Source: Pseudomonas multiresinivorans
Lineage (GTDB): Bacteria > Pseudomonadota > Gammaproteobacteria > Pseudomonadales > Pseudomonadaceae
DNA length: 64,000 nucleotides
Direction of reading: 5' to 3'
NCBI RefSeq assembly: GCF_012971725.1
Contig: NZ_CP048833.1
Span: 4,774,001 to 4,838,000, forward strand
The translations under genes were made by a program, and so were the position numbers. A model generated the notes under the pieces. It was not told where the DNA came from. It ran no database searches and saw only the letters and a list, made by a program, of their open reading frames with translations. This document shows positions 41,754 to 53,771 of the stretch, in pieces. Position 1 is the stretch's first letter. Each line of letters starts with the position of its first letter.

Positions 41754-42587
41754 TTATCCACAGCTGAGCGGGTTCTTCTCGTCGCGCTTGGCGGCGCCCC
41801 ACAGCTCGTCCATCTCTTCCAGGTTGCTGTCTTCCAGCGTACGTCCCTGATCGCGCAGGGCGGTCTCGATATAGCGGAAGCGGCGTTCGAACTTGGCATT
41901 GGCAGCGCGCAGGGCGGTTTCCGGGTCGACCTTGAGCTTGCGCGCCAGGTTGACTACCACGAACAGCAGGTCGCCCACCTCCTCCGCCTGGCCCTCGGTG
42001 TCGCCGCCGGCCATGGCTTCGAGTACCTCGTCCAGCTCCTCACGAACCTTGTCCACCACCGGCAGCGCGTCGGCCCAGTCGAAGCCGACCTGGGAGGCGC
42101 GCTTCTGCAGCTTGGCAGCGCGGCTCAACGCTGGCAGCGCGTTGGGTACGTCGTCCAGCAGCGACAACTGCACCGGTTCGGCGGCCTTGGCGGCACGCTC
42201 CTCGGCCTTGAGCTCTTCCCAACGCTGCTTGACGGCCGCTTCCTCCAGCTTCGCCGGGTCCGGCTCGCCGTAGAGGTCGCCATCAGGGAAGACGTGGGGA
42301 TGGCGGCGAATCAGCTTGGTGGTAATGCCGTCGACCACCGCGTCGAACTCGAAGCGGCCCTCTTCCCGAGCCAGCTGCGCGTAGTAAACGACCTGGAACA
42401 GCAGGTCGCCGAGCTCCTCGCGCAGGTGATCGAAGTCGCCGCGCTCGATGGCATCGGCGACCTCGTAGGCTTCCTCGAGGGTGTAGGGGACGATGGTCGC
42501 GTAGCTCTGCTTGAGGTCCCAGGGGCAACCGTGCTGCGGGTCGCGCAGCCGGGCCATCAGGTACAGCAGGTCTTCGAGCTTATGCAT
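41754..42587 (-). CDS. mazG: Nucleoside triphosphate pyrophosphohydrolase
   Basis: Hydrolyses NTPs and dNTPs to monophosphates; MazG also lowers ppGpp levels in E. coli. The 277-residue protein has two MazG domains, each with the EEx12-28ExxD metal motif: EEAYEVADAIERGDFDHLREELGD and DEVLEAMAGGDTEGQAEEVGD. I chose the ATG at 42587 (MHKLEDLLYLMARLRDPQHGCPW), as in the family, over a GTG three codons upstream. It overlaps the relA stop by 8 bases, so it is translationally coupled to the ppGpp synthase. Confidence 0.95.
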   Translation of the reverse strand: MHKLEDLLYLMARLRDPQHGCPWDLKQSYATIVPYTLEEAYEVADAIERGDFDHLREELGDLLFQVVYYAQLAREEGRFEFDAVVDGITTKLIRRHPHVFPDGDLYGEPDPAKLEEAAVKQRWEELKAEERAAKAAEPVQLSLLDDVPNALPALSRAAKLQKRASQVGFDWADALPVVDKVREELDEVLEAMAGGDTEGQAEEVGDLLFVVVNLARKLKVDPETALRAANAKFERRFRYIETALRDQGRTLEDSNLEEMDELWGAAKRDEKNPLSCG

Positions 42588-44838
42588 CCTTGGCACCCGC
42601 GCGGTCGCGCCGCGCCTCGATGATGTTGGGCAACTGGGAGATGCGCGCCAGCAGGCGGCCCAGCGAATCGAGACCGGGGATCTCGATGGTCAGGCGCATG
42701 ATCGCGGTGTTGTCTTCCTTGTCCGAACGGGTGTTCACCGCCAGCACGTTGATGCGCTCGTTGAGCAACATCTGCGAGACGTCGCGCAGCAGGCCGGAAC
42801 GGTCGTAGGCGCGGATGACGATATCCACCGGATAGGTGCTGACCGGCACCGGCCCCCAGCTGACCTGGATGATCCGCTCCGGCTCGCGCCCGGCCAGTTG
42901 CAGCGCGGTGGCGCAGTCCTGGCGGTGGATGGTCACGCCGCGGCCGAGGGTGATGTAGCCGACGATCGGGTCGCCCGGCAGCGGCTGGCAGCAGCCGGCC
43001 ATCTGCGTGAGCAGGTTGCCGACGCCCTGGATCTGGATGTCGCCGCGCTTGCCGTGACCGATCTTGCTCGGTTTGCGCGGGATAAGCTCGAGCTGCTCGG
43101 TACCGCGCTCGGGCTCGACCAGCTGCTGCGCATAGTTGACCACGTGGGCCAGGCGCAGATCGCCGGCGCCCAGCGCGGCGAACAGGTCTTCGCCGGTCTT
43201 GTAGTTGGCCTTCTCGGCGAGCTTCTCGAAGTCCACCGGCGGCAGCGCCAGGCGGCCGAGTTCGCGTTCGAGCATGGCCTTGCCGGCGGCGACGTTCTGG
43301 TCGCGCGCCTGCAACTTGAACCAGTGGACGATCTTCGCCCGCGCTCGCGAGGTAGTGACGTAGCCCAGGTTCTGGTTCAGCCAGTCACGGCTCGGCCCGC
43401 TCTGCTTGCCGGTGATGATTTCCACCTGCTCGCCGGTCTGCAGGCTGTAGTTCAGCGGCACGATGCGGCCGTTGATCTTGGCGCCGCGGCAGTTGTGGCC
43501 GACCTCGGTATGCACGCGGTAGGCGAAGTCCAGCGGCGTCGAGCCCTTGGGCAGGTCGATGGCGTGGCCATCGGGAGTGAAGACGTAGACCCGGTCGGGC
43601 TCGATATCCACCCGCAGCTGTTCGGCCAGGCCGCCGATGTCGCCCAGTTCCTCGTGCCACTCGAGCACCTGGCGCAGCCAGGAAATCTTCTCTTCGTAGT
43701 GATTGGAACTGGCCTTGACGTCGGTGCCCTTGTAGCGCCAGTGCGCACAGACGCCCAGTTCGGCTTCCTCGTGCATGGCGTGGGTGCGAATCTGCACTTC
43801 CAGCACCTTGCCCTCGGGGCCGATCACCGCGGTATGCAGTGAGCGATAGCCGTTTTCCTTGGGGTTGGCGATGTAGTCGTCGAATTCCTTGGGGATGTGC
43901 CGCCACAGGGTGTGCACGATGCCCAGCGCGGTGTAGCAGTCGCGCATTTCCGGCACCAGCACGCGCACGGCGCGCACGTCGTAGATCTGGCTGAAGTCCA
44001 GGCCTTTGCGCTGCATCTTCCGCCAGATGGAGTAGATATGCTTGGCGCGGCCGGACAGGTCGGCCTTGATGCCGGTGGCCGCCAGAGCTTCCTTGAGCTG
44101 GCCCATGACGGTAGCGATGTACTGCTCGCGGTCCAGCCGGCGCTCGTGCAGCAGCTTGGCGATCTGCTTGTACTGGTCGGGTTCCAGGTAGCGGAAGGAC
44201 AGGTCCTCCAGCTCCCACTTGATGTGGCCGATGCCGAGGCGGTGGGCCAGCGGGGCGTAGATGTCGAACACCTCGCGGGCGACGCGCATGCGCTTCTCTT
44301 CGTCGCCGTTCTTCACCGCACGGATCGCGCAGGTGCGCTCGGCCAGCTTGATCAGCGCGACGCGCACGTCGTCGACCATGGCCACCAGCATCTTGCGCAG
44401 GTTCTCGATCTGCGCCTGGGTGCCGAGCACCAGCGACTGCCGAGGGCTGAGGCTGGTACTGATCGCGGCCATGCGCAGCACGCCTTCGATCAGCTTGGCG
44501 ACGACAGGGCCGAAGCGCTGCGCCACGTCTTCGAGCTTGACCTTGCCCTCGCGCACGCCACGGTAGATCACCGCGGCGACCAGGGACTCCTGGTCGAGCT
44601 TCAGGTCCGCCAGGATCTCGGCGATCTCCAGTCCCGTCTGGAAACTGGAAGTGCCATCCGCCCAGGAGTTGTCAGCCGTGCTGACAGCCCTGTCTTCCAC
44701 CTCGCGAGCGAACTCGCAGGCTTCCAGCAGGACCTGGCGATCCAGGCCCGGGACCAGGGTCTGGACATGGTCCAGCCAGGCCTCGAGATTGATGCTGCCG
44801 TCCGTGTTGACCGGCTGATGCGCTCTCACCTGTACCAT
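42580..44838 (-). CDS. relA: (p)ppGpp synthetase I
   Basis: Ribosome-associated synthetase of (p)ppGpp in amino acid starvation. In the 752-residue protein, the N-terminal HD region is degenerate: YRGVREG stands where active hydrolases have the HDxxED motif, so it should be a synthetase only, as for RelA. The synthetase domain has PKENGYRSLHTAV and EVQIRTHAMHEEAELG; TGS (VFTPDGHAIDLPKGSTPLDFAY), zinc-finger (AGCCQPLPGD) and ACT domains follow. Start ATG at 44838 (MVQVRAHQPVNTDG). It is in series with rlmD upstream and mazG downstream. Confidence 0.97.
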   Translation of the reverse strand: MVQVRAHQPVNTDGSINLEAWLDHVQTLVPGLDRQVLLEACEFAREVEDRAVSTADNSWADGTSSFQTGLEIAEILADLKLDQESLVAAVIYRGVREGKVKLEDVAQRFGPVVAKLIEGVLRMAAISTSLSPRQSLVLGTQAQIENLRKMLVAMVDDVRVALIKLAERTCAIRAVKNGDEEKRMRVAREVFDIYAPLAHRLGIGHIKWELEDLSFRYLEPDQYKQIAKLLHERRLDREQYIATVMGQLKEALAATGIKADLSGRAKHIYSIWRKMQRKGLDFSQIYDVRAVRVLVPEMRDCYTALGIVHTLWRHIPKEFDDYIANPKENGYRSLHTAVIGPEGKVLEVQIRTHAMHEEAELGVCAHWRYKGTDVKASSNHYEEKISWLRQVLEWHEELGDIGGLAEQLRVDIEPDRVYVFTPDGHAIDLPKGSTPLDFAYRVHTEVGHNCRGAKINGRIVPLNYSLQTGEQVEIITGKQSGPSRDWLNQNLGYVTTSRARAKIVHWFKLQARDQNVAAGKAMLERELGRLALPPVDFEKLAEKANYKTGEDLFAALGAGDLRLAHVVNYAQQLVEPERGTEQLELIPRKPSKIGHGKRGDIQIQGVGNLLTQMAGCCQPLPGDPIVGYITLGRGVTIHRQDCATALQLAGREPERIIQVSWGPVPVSTYPVDIVIRAYDRSGLLRDVSQMLLNERINVLAVNTRSDKEDNTAIMRLTIEIPGLDSLGRLLARISQLPNIIEARRDRAGAKDA

Positions 44839-44930
44839 CGTGTCTACCCTTCCCCACGGTGCGCCACAACACACCGCTCACTGCGCCGGCCTTTCTTCTT
44901 GCTTGAGCCGGTCGGATTGCGCAGGCCTTC

Positions 44931-46301
44931 CTAGCCTGCCTCGAACAAAGCCATGGCCTCGACATGGGCCGTCTGCGGGAACATGTCGAGGATGCCGGCG
45001 CGCTTCAGGCGATAGCCCTGTCGGGCCAGTTCGCCAGCGTCGCGCGCCAGGGTCGCCGGGTTGCAGGACACATAGAGTACCCGCTCCGCGCCCAGTGAAC
45101 GCATCTGCCGCGCCGGCTCGAAGGCTCCGTCACGCGGAGGGTCGAGCAGCACGGCGGTGAAATCCTCCGCCGCCCAGGGGGCGTCGGCAAGCGGTTTCGT
45201 CAGGTCCGCCTGATGGAACCGGGTGTTGGCCAGTCCGTTGGCATGGGCATTGGCAGCAGCGCGCTCGACCATGGTCTGCACACCTTCCACGCCCACTACT
45301 TCGCGCACCTGGCGCGCCAGCGGCAGGGCGAAGTTGCCCAGGCCGCAGAACAGGTCCAGCACGCGCTCGTCGCTGCCGGGCTTCAGCCAGTCCAGCGCCT
45401 GGGCGACCATCGCCTCGTTCACCGGCTCGTTCACCTGAACGAAGTCGCCGGGCCGGTAGGCCAGGGTCAGATTCCAGGCTTCGAGCCGGAAGCCGAGCTC
45501 GCGGTTCCCGCTGTTTTCTGCGCCGCTGGAACAAAGCGTCGGCTCGCCGTCGCCCTGCAACCACAGTTGCACATCCCGTGCCGAACAGAATTCCAGCAGT
45601 CGCGCGCGATCGCTATCGGACAAAGGTTCGATATGCCGTAGCAGCAGCGCGCTGGAAGTGCCATGGAACAGCTCGACATGGCCCAGCGACTGCGGCTTGG
45701 CAAAGCCGCGCAGCAGCTCCGGCAGCTCGCGGGCGAGGACCTGCAGCTCGGGCACCAGCACCAGGCAATCGTCGAAGGCGACGATGGCCTGGCTGGCGGC
45801 GGCGCGGAAGCCGACGTCCAGGCGCTTCGCCTTGACGTCCCAGCGCACGGCAAGGCGAGCGCGGCGACGGTAGCCGAATTCCGGCCCGACCAGCGGCGCG
45901 GCCCACTCTTGCGGAACCAGGCCGGAGAAGCGCTCCAGCTGCTCGGCCAGGGTGCGCTGCTTGAGCGCCAGCTGATCGGCGTGGGACAGGTGCTGCAGGC
46001 TGCAGCCGCCACAGGTGCCAGCCACCGGGCAAGGCTCGGCGCGGCGGTTGGCGGCGGCGGTGAGGATACGTTCGCTGCGCGCGTCGACGATTTGCGCACG
46101 GGCGGACAGCACGCGGGCCTCCACCGACTCGCCCGGCAGGGCGTTGTCGACGAACCAGGTGCGCCCATCGATGTGGGCAATGCCACGGCCGTCATGGGCC
46201 AGGCGCTCGATACTCAGGCGCTGCTTCTTGCCCACGGGTACCGCAGGGCTGCGGGCGCCGCCGCTGGGCTGGAAGCGCAGGCCGGATCTCTGTTTGGCCA
46301 T
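44931..46301 (-). CDS. rlmD: 23S rRNA (uracil-1939 C5) methyltransferase
   Basis: SAM-dependent RNA methyltransferase (RumA). The 456-residue protein has an N-terminal TRAM domain (about residues 20-80, SIERLAHDGRGIAHID), iron-sulfur cysteines CPVAGTCGGCSLQHL with a fourth in FDDCLVLVPE, the SAM-binding VLDLFCGLGNFALPLA, and the catalytic cysteine in YVSCNPATLARD. The start ATG at 46301 lies one base after the cysM stop (TGACATG). The longer frame into cysM is not supported. Confidence 0.95.
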   Translation of the reverse strand: MAKQRSGLRFQPSGGARSPAVPVGKKQRLSIERLAHDGRGIAHIDGRTWFVDNALPGESVEARVLSARAQIVDARSERILTAAANRRAEPCPVAGTCGGCSLQHLSHADQLALKQRTLAEQLERFSGLVPQEWAAPLVGPEFGYRRRARLAVRWDVKAKRLDVGFRAAASQAIVAFDDCLVLVPELQVLARELPELLRGFAKPQSLGHVELFHGTSSALLLRHIEPLSDSDRARLLEFCSARDVQLWLQGDGEPTLCSSGAENSGNRELGFRLEAWNLTLAYRPGDFVQVNEPVNEAMVAQALDWLKPGSDERVLDLFCGLGNFALPLARQVREVVGVEGVQTMVERAAANAHANGLANTRFHQADLTKPLADAPWAAEDFTAVLLDPPRDGAFEPARQMRSLGAERVLYVSCNPATLARDAGELARQGYRLKRAGILDMFPQTAHVEAMALFEAG

Positions 46302-46302
46302 G

Positions 46303-47202
46303 TCAGTTGGCGTCGAACACGCCCGAGGACAGGTAACGGTCGCCACGGTCGCAGATGATCGCCACCAGGGTCGCGTTTTCCAGTTCACTCGAGAGGCGCA
46401 ACATGGCCGCCACCGCACCGCCGGAAGACACGCCGCAGAAGATGCCCTCTTCGCGAGCCAGGCGACGCATCACGTCCTCGGCTTCGGTTTGCTGCATGTC
46501 GACGACGCGGTCGACGCGGGTGGCGTCGAAGATCTTCGGCAGGTATTCCTGCGGCCAGCGGCGGATGCCGGGGATGGCCGAGCCTTCCATTGGCTGCAGG
46601 CCGACGATCTGCACGTTGGGGTTCTGCTCCTTGAGGTAGCGCGACACGCCCATGATGGTGCCGGTGGTGCCCATGGAGCTGACGAAATGGGTGATCTCAC
46701 CGCCGGTCTGCTGCCAGATTTCCGGGCCGGTGGAGTGGTAGTGGGCGATCGGGTTGTCGCCGTTGGCGAACTGGTCGAGCACCTTCCCCTGCCCTTCGCG
46801 CGCCATCTGGTCGGCGAGGTCGCGGGCGCCTTCCATGCCCTGCTCCTTGGTCACCAGGATCAGCTCGGCGCCATAGGCGGTCATCGCGGCCTTGCGCTCG
46901 GCGGTGGAGTTGTCGGGCATGATCAGGATCATGCGGTAACCCTTGATCGCCGCGGCCATCGCCAGGGCGATGCCGGTGTTGCCGGAAGTGGCCTCGATCA
47001 GCGTGTCGCCGGGCTTGATGTCGCCGCGCAGCTCGGCACGGGTGATCATCGACAGCGCCGGGCGATCCTTCACCGAACCTGCGGGGTTGTTGCCCTCGAG
47101 TTTCACCAGCAGGGTGTTGGAGGTTTCCCCGGCCAGGCGCTGCAGGCGCACCAGCGGGGTATTGCCGACGCAATCGGCGATAGTCGGGTACTGCACGGTC
47201 AT
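46303..47202 (-). CDS. cysM: Cysteine synthase B
   Basis: PLP enzyme forming cysteine (or S-sulfocysteine, with thiosulfate) from O-acetylserine. The 299-residue protein has the PLP lysine in GNNPAGSVKDRPAL, the phosphate loop EATSGNTGIALA and the CysM-type SSMGTTGTIMG. Length and the MTVQYPTIADCVGNTPLVRLQRL start fit CysM rather than the longer CysK. It is followed by rlmD, relA and mazG on the same strand. The two-component genes lie further upstream. Confidence 0.95.
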   Translation of the reverse strand: MTVQYPTIADCVGNTPLVRLQRLAGETSNTLLVKLEGNNPAGSVKDRPALSMITRAELRGDIKPGDTLIEATSGNTGIALAMAAAIKGYRMILIMPDNSTAERKAAMTAYGAELILVTKEQGMEGARDLADQMAREGQGKVLDQFANGDNPIAHYHSTGPEIWQQTGGEITHFVSSMGTTGTIMGVSRYLKEQNPNVQIVGLQPMEGSAIPGIRRWPQEYLPKIFDATRVDRVVDMQQTEAEDVMRRLAREEGIFCGVSSGGAVAAMLRLSSELENATLVAIICDRGDRYLSSGVFDAN

Positions 47203-47304
47203 GGAGGCACTCGGATCTGGAACAGGGCGCCCTATGATACCGGCAAAAGACGCCCTGCCATACGAAACTTCCTAACAAGCCGTGTTCGGGGTCCGAGGCG
47301 CGCC

Positions 47305-48651
47305 TCAGGCCGCCGCCGCATCCGGCAGGCACAGGTGAACGCGCAGACCAGCGTCGGCGCAATCCGCCCAGAGCTCGCCACCCTGCATGCGCAGCGAGCT
47401 GCGGGCGATGCTCAGGCCCAGGCCGAAACCTTCGCCGGTGCGAGCGTCGGAGAGCCGGGTGAAGGGCAGGAAGATACGCTCCAGGTCGCTTTCCGCCACG
47501 CCCGGGCCATCGTCCTCCAGCCACAGGTGCCAGCCGCTCGGTTCGCGCCGGCCACTCAAGCGAATACGACCCTCCGCCGGGGAGTGGCGGATGGCATTGC
47601 GCAACAGATTTTCCAGCGCCTGGGCCAGCCCGTTCAGATGGCCGCGCACGCGACAGTCCGCCGGCACCTGATAAAGGAAGCGCTCCGAACTCCAGCCCGC
47701 CTCGAAACGCGCGTCGTCCACCAGCAGGTCCCACAGCGAACGCAGGTCGATCTCTTCCAGTTCCACGCGCGGGCGCTCGGTATCCAGCCAGGCCAGCTCC
47801 AGGGTGTCGGCGACCAGTCGCTGCATCACTTCCACCTCACGCTCCACGCGCTGACGCAGCGCGGTTTCGCTGATCGGACTGTCCCCTGCCACGCGCAGGC
47901 GGCTCAGCGGCGTGCGCAGTTCGTGAGACAGGTCGCGCAACAGTTGGCGCTGCAGGCTGACATGGCCGCGCAGGCGCTCAGCCATGTGGTCCAGCGCGCG
48001 GCCCAGCTCGCCCAGCTCATCGCGGCGGGTGACGAGTTCGGGGCCGGCGACCGAGCCCAGGTTATCCGCCTGCAAGGAATTGGCGTGCTCGCGCAGACGC
48101 CCCAGCGGGCGTACCAGGCGCCGGTAGATCAGCCCACAGAGCAGCAGCGCGAGGATCGCCGGCACCAGCGCATGGGTGATGGACTGGCGCAGGAAACTCA
48201 GGCCGCCGGGGAGGAAGCGCTGCGGCAGTTGCAGCACCAGGCGGCCGGCAGCCGGGTCGTCGGGAAACGGGATGCCGATGTAGGGCAGGTTGACCGAGCG
48301 CGAGCTTACCGGCCAGTCCAGCCCGCGCTGGAAGGTCAGGTGCGCCACATCGGCCATGGGCAGCGGCTGCGTGCCCAGCGACTGCAGGCGACCGTCCACC
48401 ACCACCATCCACACCGGCTCGCGCTGCCTCATCCCCTCCAGCCAGCTGTCGACGCCCGCCGCCCCGCCGGTACGCCAGGCCTGCTGTGCCTCTTCGGCAT
48501 AGCCACCCAGGACATGCCGCGCATCCTCGGAGAGGTTGTAACTGTCGCGCTCCATCTGCTTGCCCCAGTTCCAGGACAGCCAGATCACCGACAGGCACAG
48601 CACTACCAGGGCAAAGGCAAGCTTCCAGAACAGCGAGTGGCGGCCGGGCAT
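47305..48651 (-). CDS. Two-component sensor histidine kinase (PirS/RstB-like)
   Basis: A 448-residue membrane kinase: transmembrane helix 1 (about residues 8-28), periplasmic domain (about 29-155), transmembrane helix 2 (about 160-180, HALVPAILALLLCGLIYR), HAMP, the phosphoacceptor LRDLSHELRTPLSRL, and a C-terminal ATPase with N-box ENLLRNAIRHSP and G-boxes LEDDGPGVAESD and GEGFGLGLSIA. It starts one base after the regulator stop. The neighbourhood matches the P. aeruginosa pirRS pair beside cysM, but the pirA receptor gene is not between them here. The signal is unknown. Confidence 0.92.
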   Translation of the reverse strand: MPGRHSLFWKLAFALVVLCLSVIWLSWNWGKQMERDSYNLSEDARHVLGGYAEEAQQAWRTGGAAGVDSWLEGMRQREPVWMVVVDGRLQSLGTQPLPMADVAHLTFQRGLDWPVSSRSVNLPYIGIPFPDDPAAGRLVLQLPQRFLPGGLSFLRQSITHALVPAILALLLCGLIYRRLVRPLGRLREHANSLQADNLGSVAGPELVTRRDELGELGRALDHMAERLRGHVSLQRQLLRDLSHELRTPLSRLRVAGDSPISETALRQRVEREVEVMQRLVADTLELAWLDTERPRVELEEIDLRSLWDLLVDDARFEAGWSSERFLYQVPADCRVRGHLNGLAQALENLLRNAIRHSPAEGRIRLSGRREPSGWHLWLEDDGPGVAESDLERIFLPFTRLSDARTGEGFGLGLSIARSSLRMQGGELWADCADAGLRVHLCLPDAAAA

Positions 48652-48652
48652 G

Positions 48653-49363
48653 TCAGTCCTCGGTCTCGGCGAAGACGTAGCCTTTGCCCCACACGGTGTG
48701 CAACTGGTGGCGGACGTAGCCTATGGCCTGAAGCTTGCGGCGCAGGTGGCTGACGTGCATGTCCAGGCTGCGGTCGTGGGCGGTGAAGGCGCGGTGCAGC
48801 ACGTGCTGATAAAGGAAGGGTTTGCTGAGAGTCTCGCCCTGGCTGCCCAGGAAGGTCTCCAGCAGGCGGTACTCGGTGCCGGTCAGACCGGCCCACTGGC
48901 CATCCAGCCCGACATCATCCTTCTGCGGGTCCATCTGCAGGCCGGTGACCGTACTGCCGAGGGACTGGCTGCCGCGCTCCAGCGCGACGCGGCGCAGCAC
49001 TGCATCCACGCGCACGCTCAGCTCGGCGAGGCTGAAGGGCTTGGGCAGGTAATCGTCGGCGCCCTGGGAGAAGCCGGCGATGCGGTCCTGCTCGGCACCC
49101 AGGGCGGACATCAGGATCACCGGCACCGCGCGCTCGCGACGCAGCGTACGAAGGATATCCAGGCCACTGGTGCCGGGCAGCATGATGTCCATCAGCACCA
49201 GGTCGTAGTCGCCGCCGCGCGCCTGGGCCAGGCCCTCGTCACCATCCAGGCACCAGGTGACCTCGAAGCCGCGCTCGCTCAAGTGGGAGGACAGGTGGGC
49301 GCCCAGGGTCGGGTCGTCCTCGATGGTCAACAGGCGCAGGCCGGACGAAGCAATGGCATTCAT
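48653..49363 (-). CDS. OmpR-family response regulator (PirR/RstA-like)
   Basis: A 236-residue regulator. The receiver domain (residues 8-122) has the acidic pocket IEDD, phosphoacceptor aspartate in LVLMDIMLPGTSG, the conserved Thr/Ser in ILMSALG and lysine in YLPKPFS. The C-terminal winged helix (about 140-232) has LTGTEYRLLETFLGSQGE and HVSHLRRKLQ, as in OmpR/PhoB proteins. It forms a tight operon with the kinase gene downstream and is divergent from gacS. Target genes are not evident in the window. Confidence 0.92.
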   Translation of the reverse strand: MNAIASSGLRLLTIEDDPTLGAHLSSHLSERGFEVTWCLDGDEGLAQARGGDYDLVLMDIMLPGTSGLDILRTLRRERAVPVILMSALGAEQDRIAGFSQGADDYLPKPFSLAELSVRVDAVLRRVALERGSQSLGSTVTGLQMDPQKDDVGLDGQWAGLTGTEYRLLETFLGSQGETLSKPFLYQHVLHRAFTAHDRSLDMHVSHLRRKLQAIGYVRHQLHTVWGKGYVFAETED

Positions 49364-49490
49364 ATAAAATAAGAGTGATTAGCAATTGCGTGAAGTATTC
49401 ACGATTCCGCGTCGTCTCGGCAAGGCAAAGGGCTTCCGAGCAGGGTCCGAACCGCTACACTGCCGGGGATAAACGCATCGGAGGAAGCGC

Positions 49491-52262
<2,772 letters not shown>

Positions 52263-52278
52263 GGACGGAGTCCAAGCG

Positions 52279-53268
52279 ATGCGCATCATCCTGTTCAGCA
52301 ACCAGACCTACGACCGCGACAGCTTCCTCGCCGCCAACCACGGCCACGGCTTCGAGCTGCACTTCCAGCAGACCCAGCTGCGCCTGGACACCGTCGCCCT
52401 GGCCATGGGCTTCGAGGTGGTCTGCCCCTTCGTCAACGACGACCTGTCGCGCCCAGTGCTCGAACACCTGGCCGCCGGCGGCACGAAACTGATCGCCCTG
52501 CGCTCGGCCGGCTACAACCATGTCGACCTGGCCGCCGCCCACGCGCTGGGGCTGGCCGTAGTGCGCGTACCGGCCTATTCGCCCCACGCCGTGGCTGAAC
52601 ATGGCGTGGGATTGGTCCTAGCGCTATGTCGGCACCTGCACCGCGCGTACAACCGTACCCGCGAAGGCGACTTCTCCCTGCATGGCCTGACCGGCTTCGA
52701 CCTGCATGGGCGCACTGTGGGCGTGATCGGCAGCGGGCAGATCGGCGAGGTCTTCGCCCGCATCATGAGCGGCTTCGGCTGCCACATCCTGGCCTACGAC
52801 CCCTATCCCAACCGCGCCATCGAGGCCCTGGGCGGGCGTTTCGTCGAGCTGGACGAACTGCTCGCGCAGTCCGACATCATCAGCCTGCACTGCCCGCTCA
52901 ACGACGCCACCAAACACCTGATCAATGCCCAGAGCCTCGCGCGCATGAAGCGCGGCTCCATGCTGATCAACACCGGCCGCGGCGCGCTGGTGGACACCCC
53001 AGCGCTGATCGAGGCACTGAAAAGCGGCCAGCTCGGCTACCTCGGCCTGGACGTCTATGAAGAGGAAGCCGACATCTTCTTCGCCGACCGCTCCGACCAG
53101 CCGCTGCAGGACGATGTGTTGGCGCGCCTGCTGACCTTCCCCAACGTGATCATCACCGCGCACCAGGCCTTCCTGACCCGTGAAGCCCTGGCCGGGATCG
53201 CCCAGACCACCCTGTCCAACATCGCCGCCTGGCAGGCGGGCCGGCCGGTCAATCTGGTCGAAGGTTGA
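52279..53268 (+). CDS. ldhA: D-lactate dehydrogenase (fermentative)
   Basis: NAD-dependent reduction of pyruvate to D-lactate. The 329-residue protein of the D-2-hydroxyacid dehydrogenase family has the Rossmann motif VGVIGSGQIGEVFARI, the catalytic arginine region LRSAGYNHVDLAA and NTGRGALVDT, the glutamate in GLDVYEEEADIFFADRS (an LdhA-typical stretch) and the histidine in ITAHQAFLT. ATG at 52279, 16 bases after gacS. The gacS-ldhA order is conserved in Pseudomonas as I recall. Confidence 0.94.
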   Translation: MRIILFSNQTYDRDSFLAANHGHGFELHFQQTQLRLDTVALAMGFEVVCPFVNDDLSRPVLEHLAAGGTKLIALRSAGYNHVDLAAAHALGLAVVRVPAYSPHAVAEHGVGLVLALCRHLHRAYNRTREGDFSLHGLTGFDLHGRTVGVIGSGQIGEVFARIMSGFGCHILAYDPYPNRAIEALGGRFVELDELLAQSDIISLHCPLNDATKHLINAQSLARMKRGSMLINTGRGALVDTPALIEALKSGQLGYLGLDVYEEEADIFFADRSDQPLQDDVLARLLTFPNVIITAHQAFLTREALAGIAQTTLSNIAAWQAGRPVNLVEG

Positions 53269-53330
53269 TCAGTTGCCCCTCGCATCCCGGCGCTGCGCCG
53301 CCTAGAATGCCGCGCTTTCCCGGAGGACCC

Positions 53331-53771
53331 ATGGCTCAGCACGATTTCCGCTACACCCTGCTCAACCCGCAATTCACCCTCAACGAGTGCCGCGCGCTGA
53401 CCCCGGGCCGCTACCAGGCCACCGGCATCGGCGGCTCGATCAAGGCCGGCGATACCCTGCTGGTCAGCCTCAAGGGCAGCAAAAGCCTGAGCATGACCCT
53501 GGAAGTGGAAAAGGTCCGCCACCTGATCAACCCGCCGGGGCAATGGATGGCCGTGGCCAGGGGGCCGGTATTCCGTGAACTGGGTATCCACGAGTGGACG
53601 GTCAATTGCGACGGTTGCGCGGCTACACTGGACTTCGAATTCGCCGTCGATGCCACCCTCGGCAAGGCCGCCCAACAGCCGGCCGCCGAAGCGCGCATCG
53701 CCGAACTCGGATGGGCCAAGGCCGGCAAGCGCCACCTTTGCCCGGATTGCCAGAGCAAGGAGACCGCATGA
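53331..53771 (+). CDS. Conserved hypothetical protein with C-terminal CxxC
   Basis: A 146-residue soluble protein that I do not assign to a named family. The N-terminal two thirds look beta-rich (NEDFRYTLLNPQF-like start MAQHDFRYTLLNPQF, IKAGDTLLVSLKG). Cysteine pairs occur in VNCDGCAATLDF and HLCPDCQSKETA, suggesting a zinc knuckle formed by two CxxC units. CGGAGG precedes the ATG. Its stop overlaps the start of the lipoprotein gene (ATGA). Confidence 0.78.
   Translation: MAQHDFRYTLLNPQFTLNECRALTPGRYQATGIGGSIKAGDTLLVSLKGSKSLSMTLEVEKVRHLINPPGQWMAVARGPVFRELGIHEWTVNCDGCAATLDFEFAVDATLGKAAQQPAAEARIAELGWAKAGKRHLCPDCQSKETA

Noticed and set aside
46015..48753. Plus-strand frame of 912 codons across rlmD, cysM and the kinase gene
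   Set aside because: It crosses three well-supported minus-strand genes and has no homologous motif.
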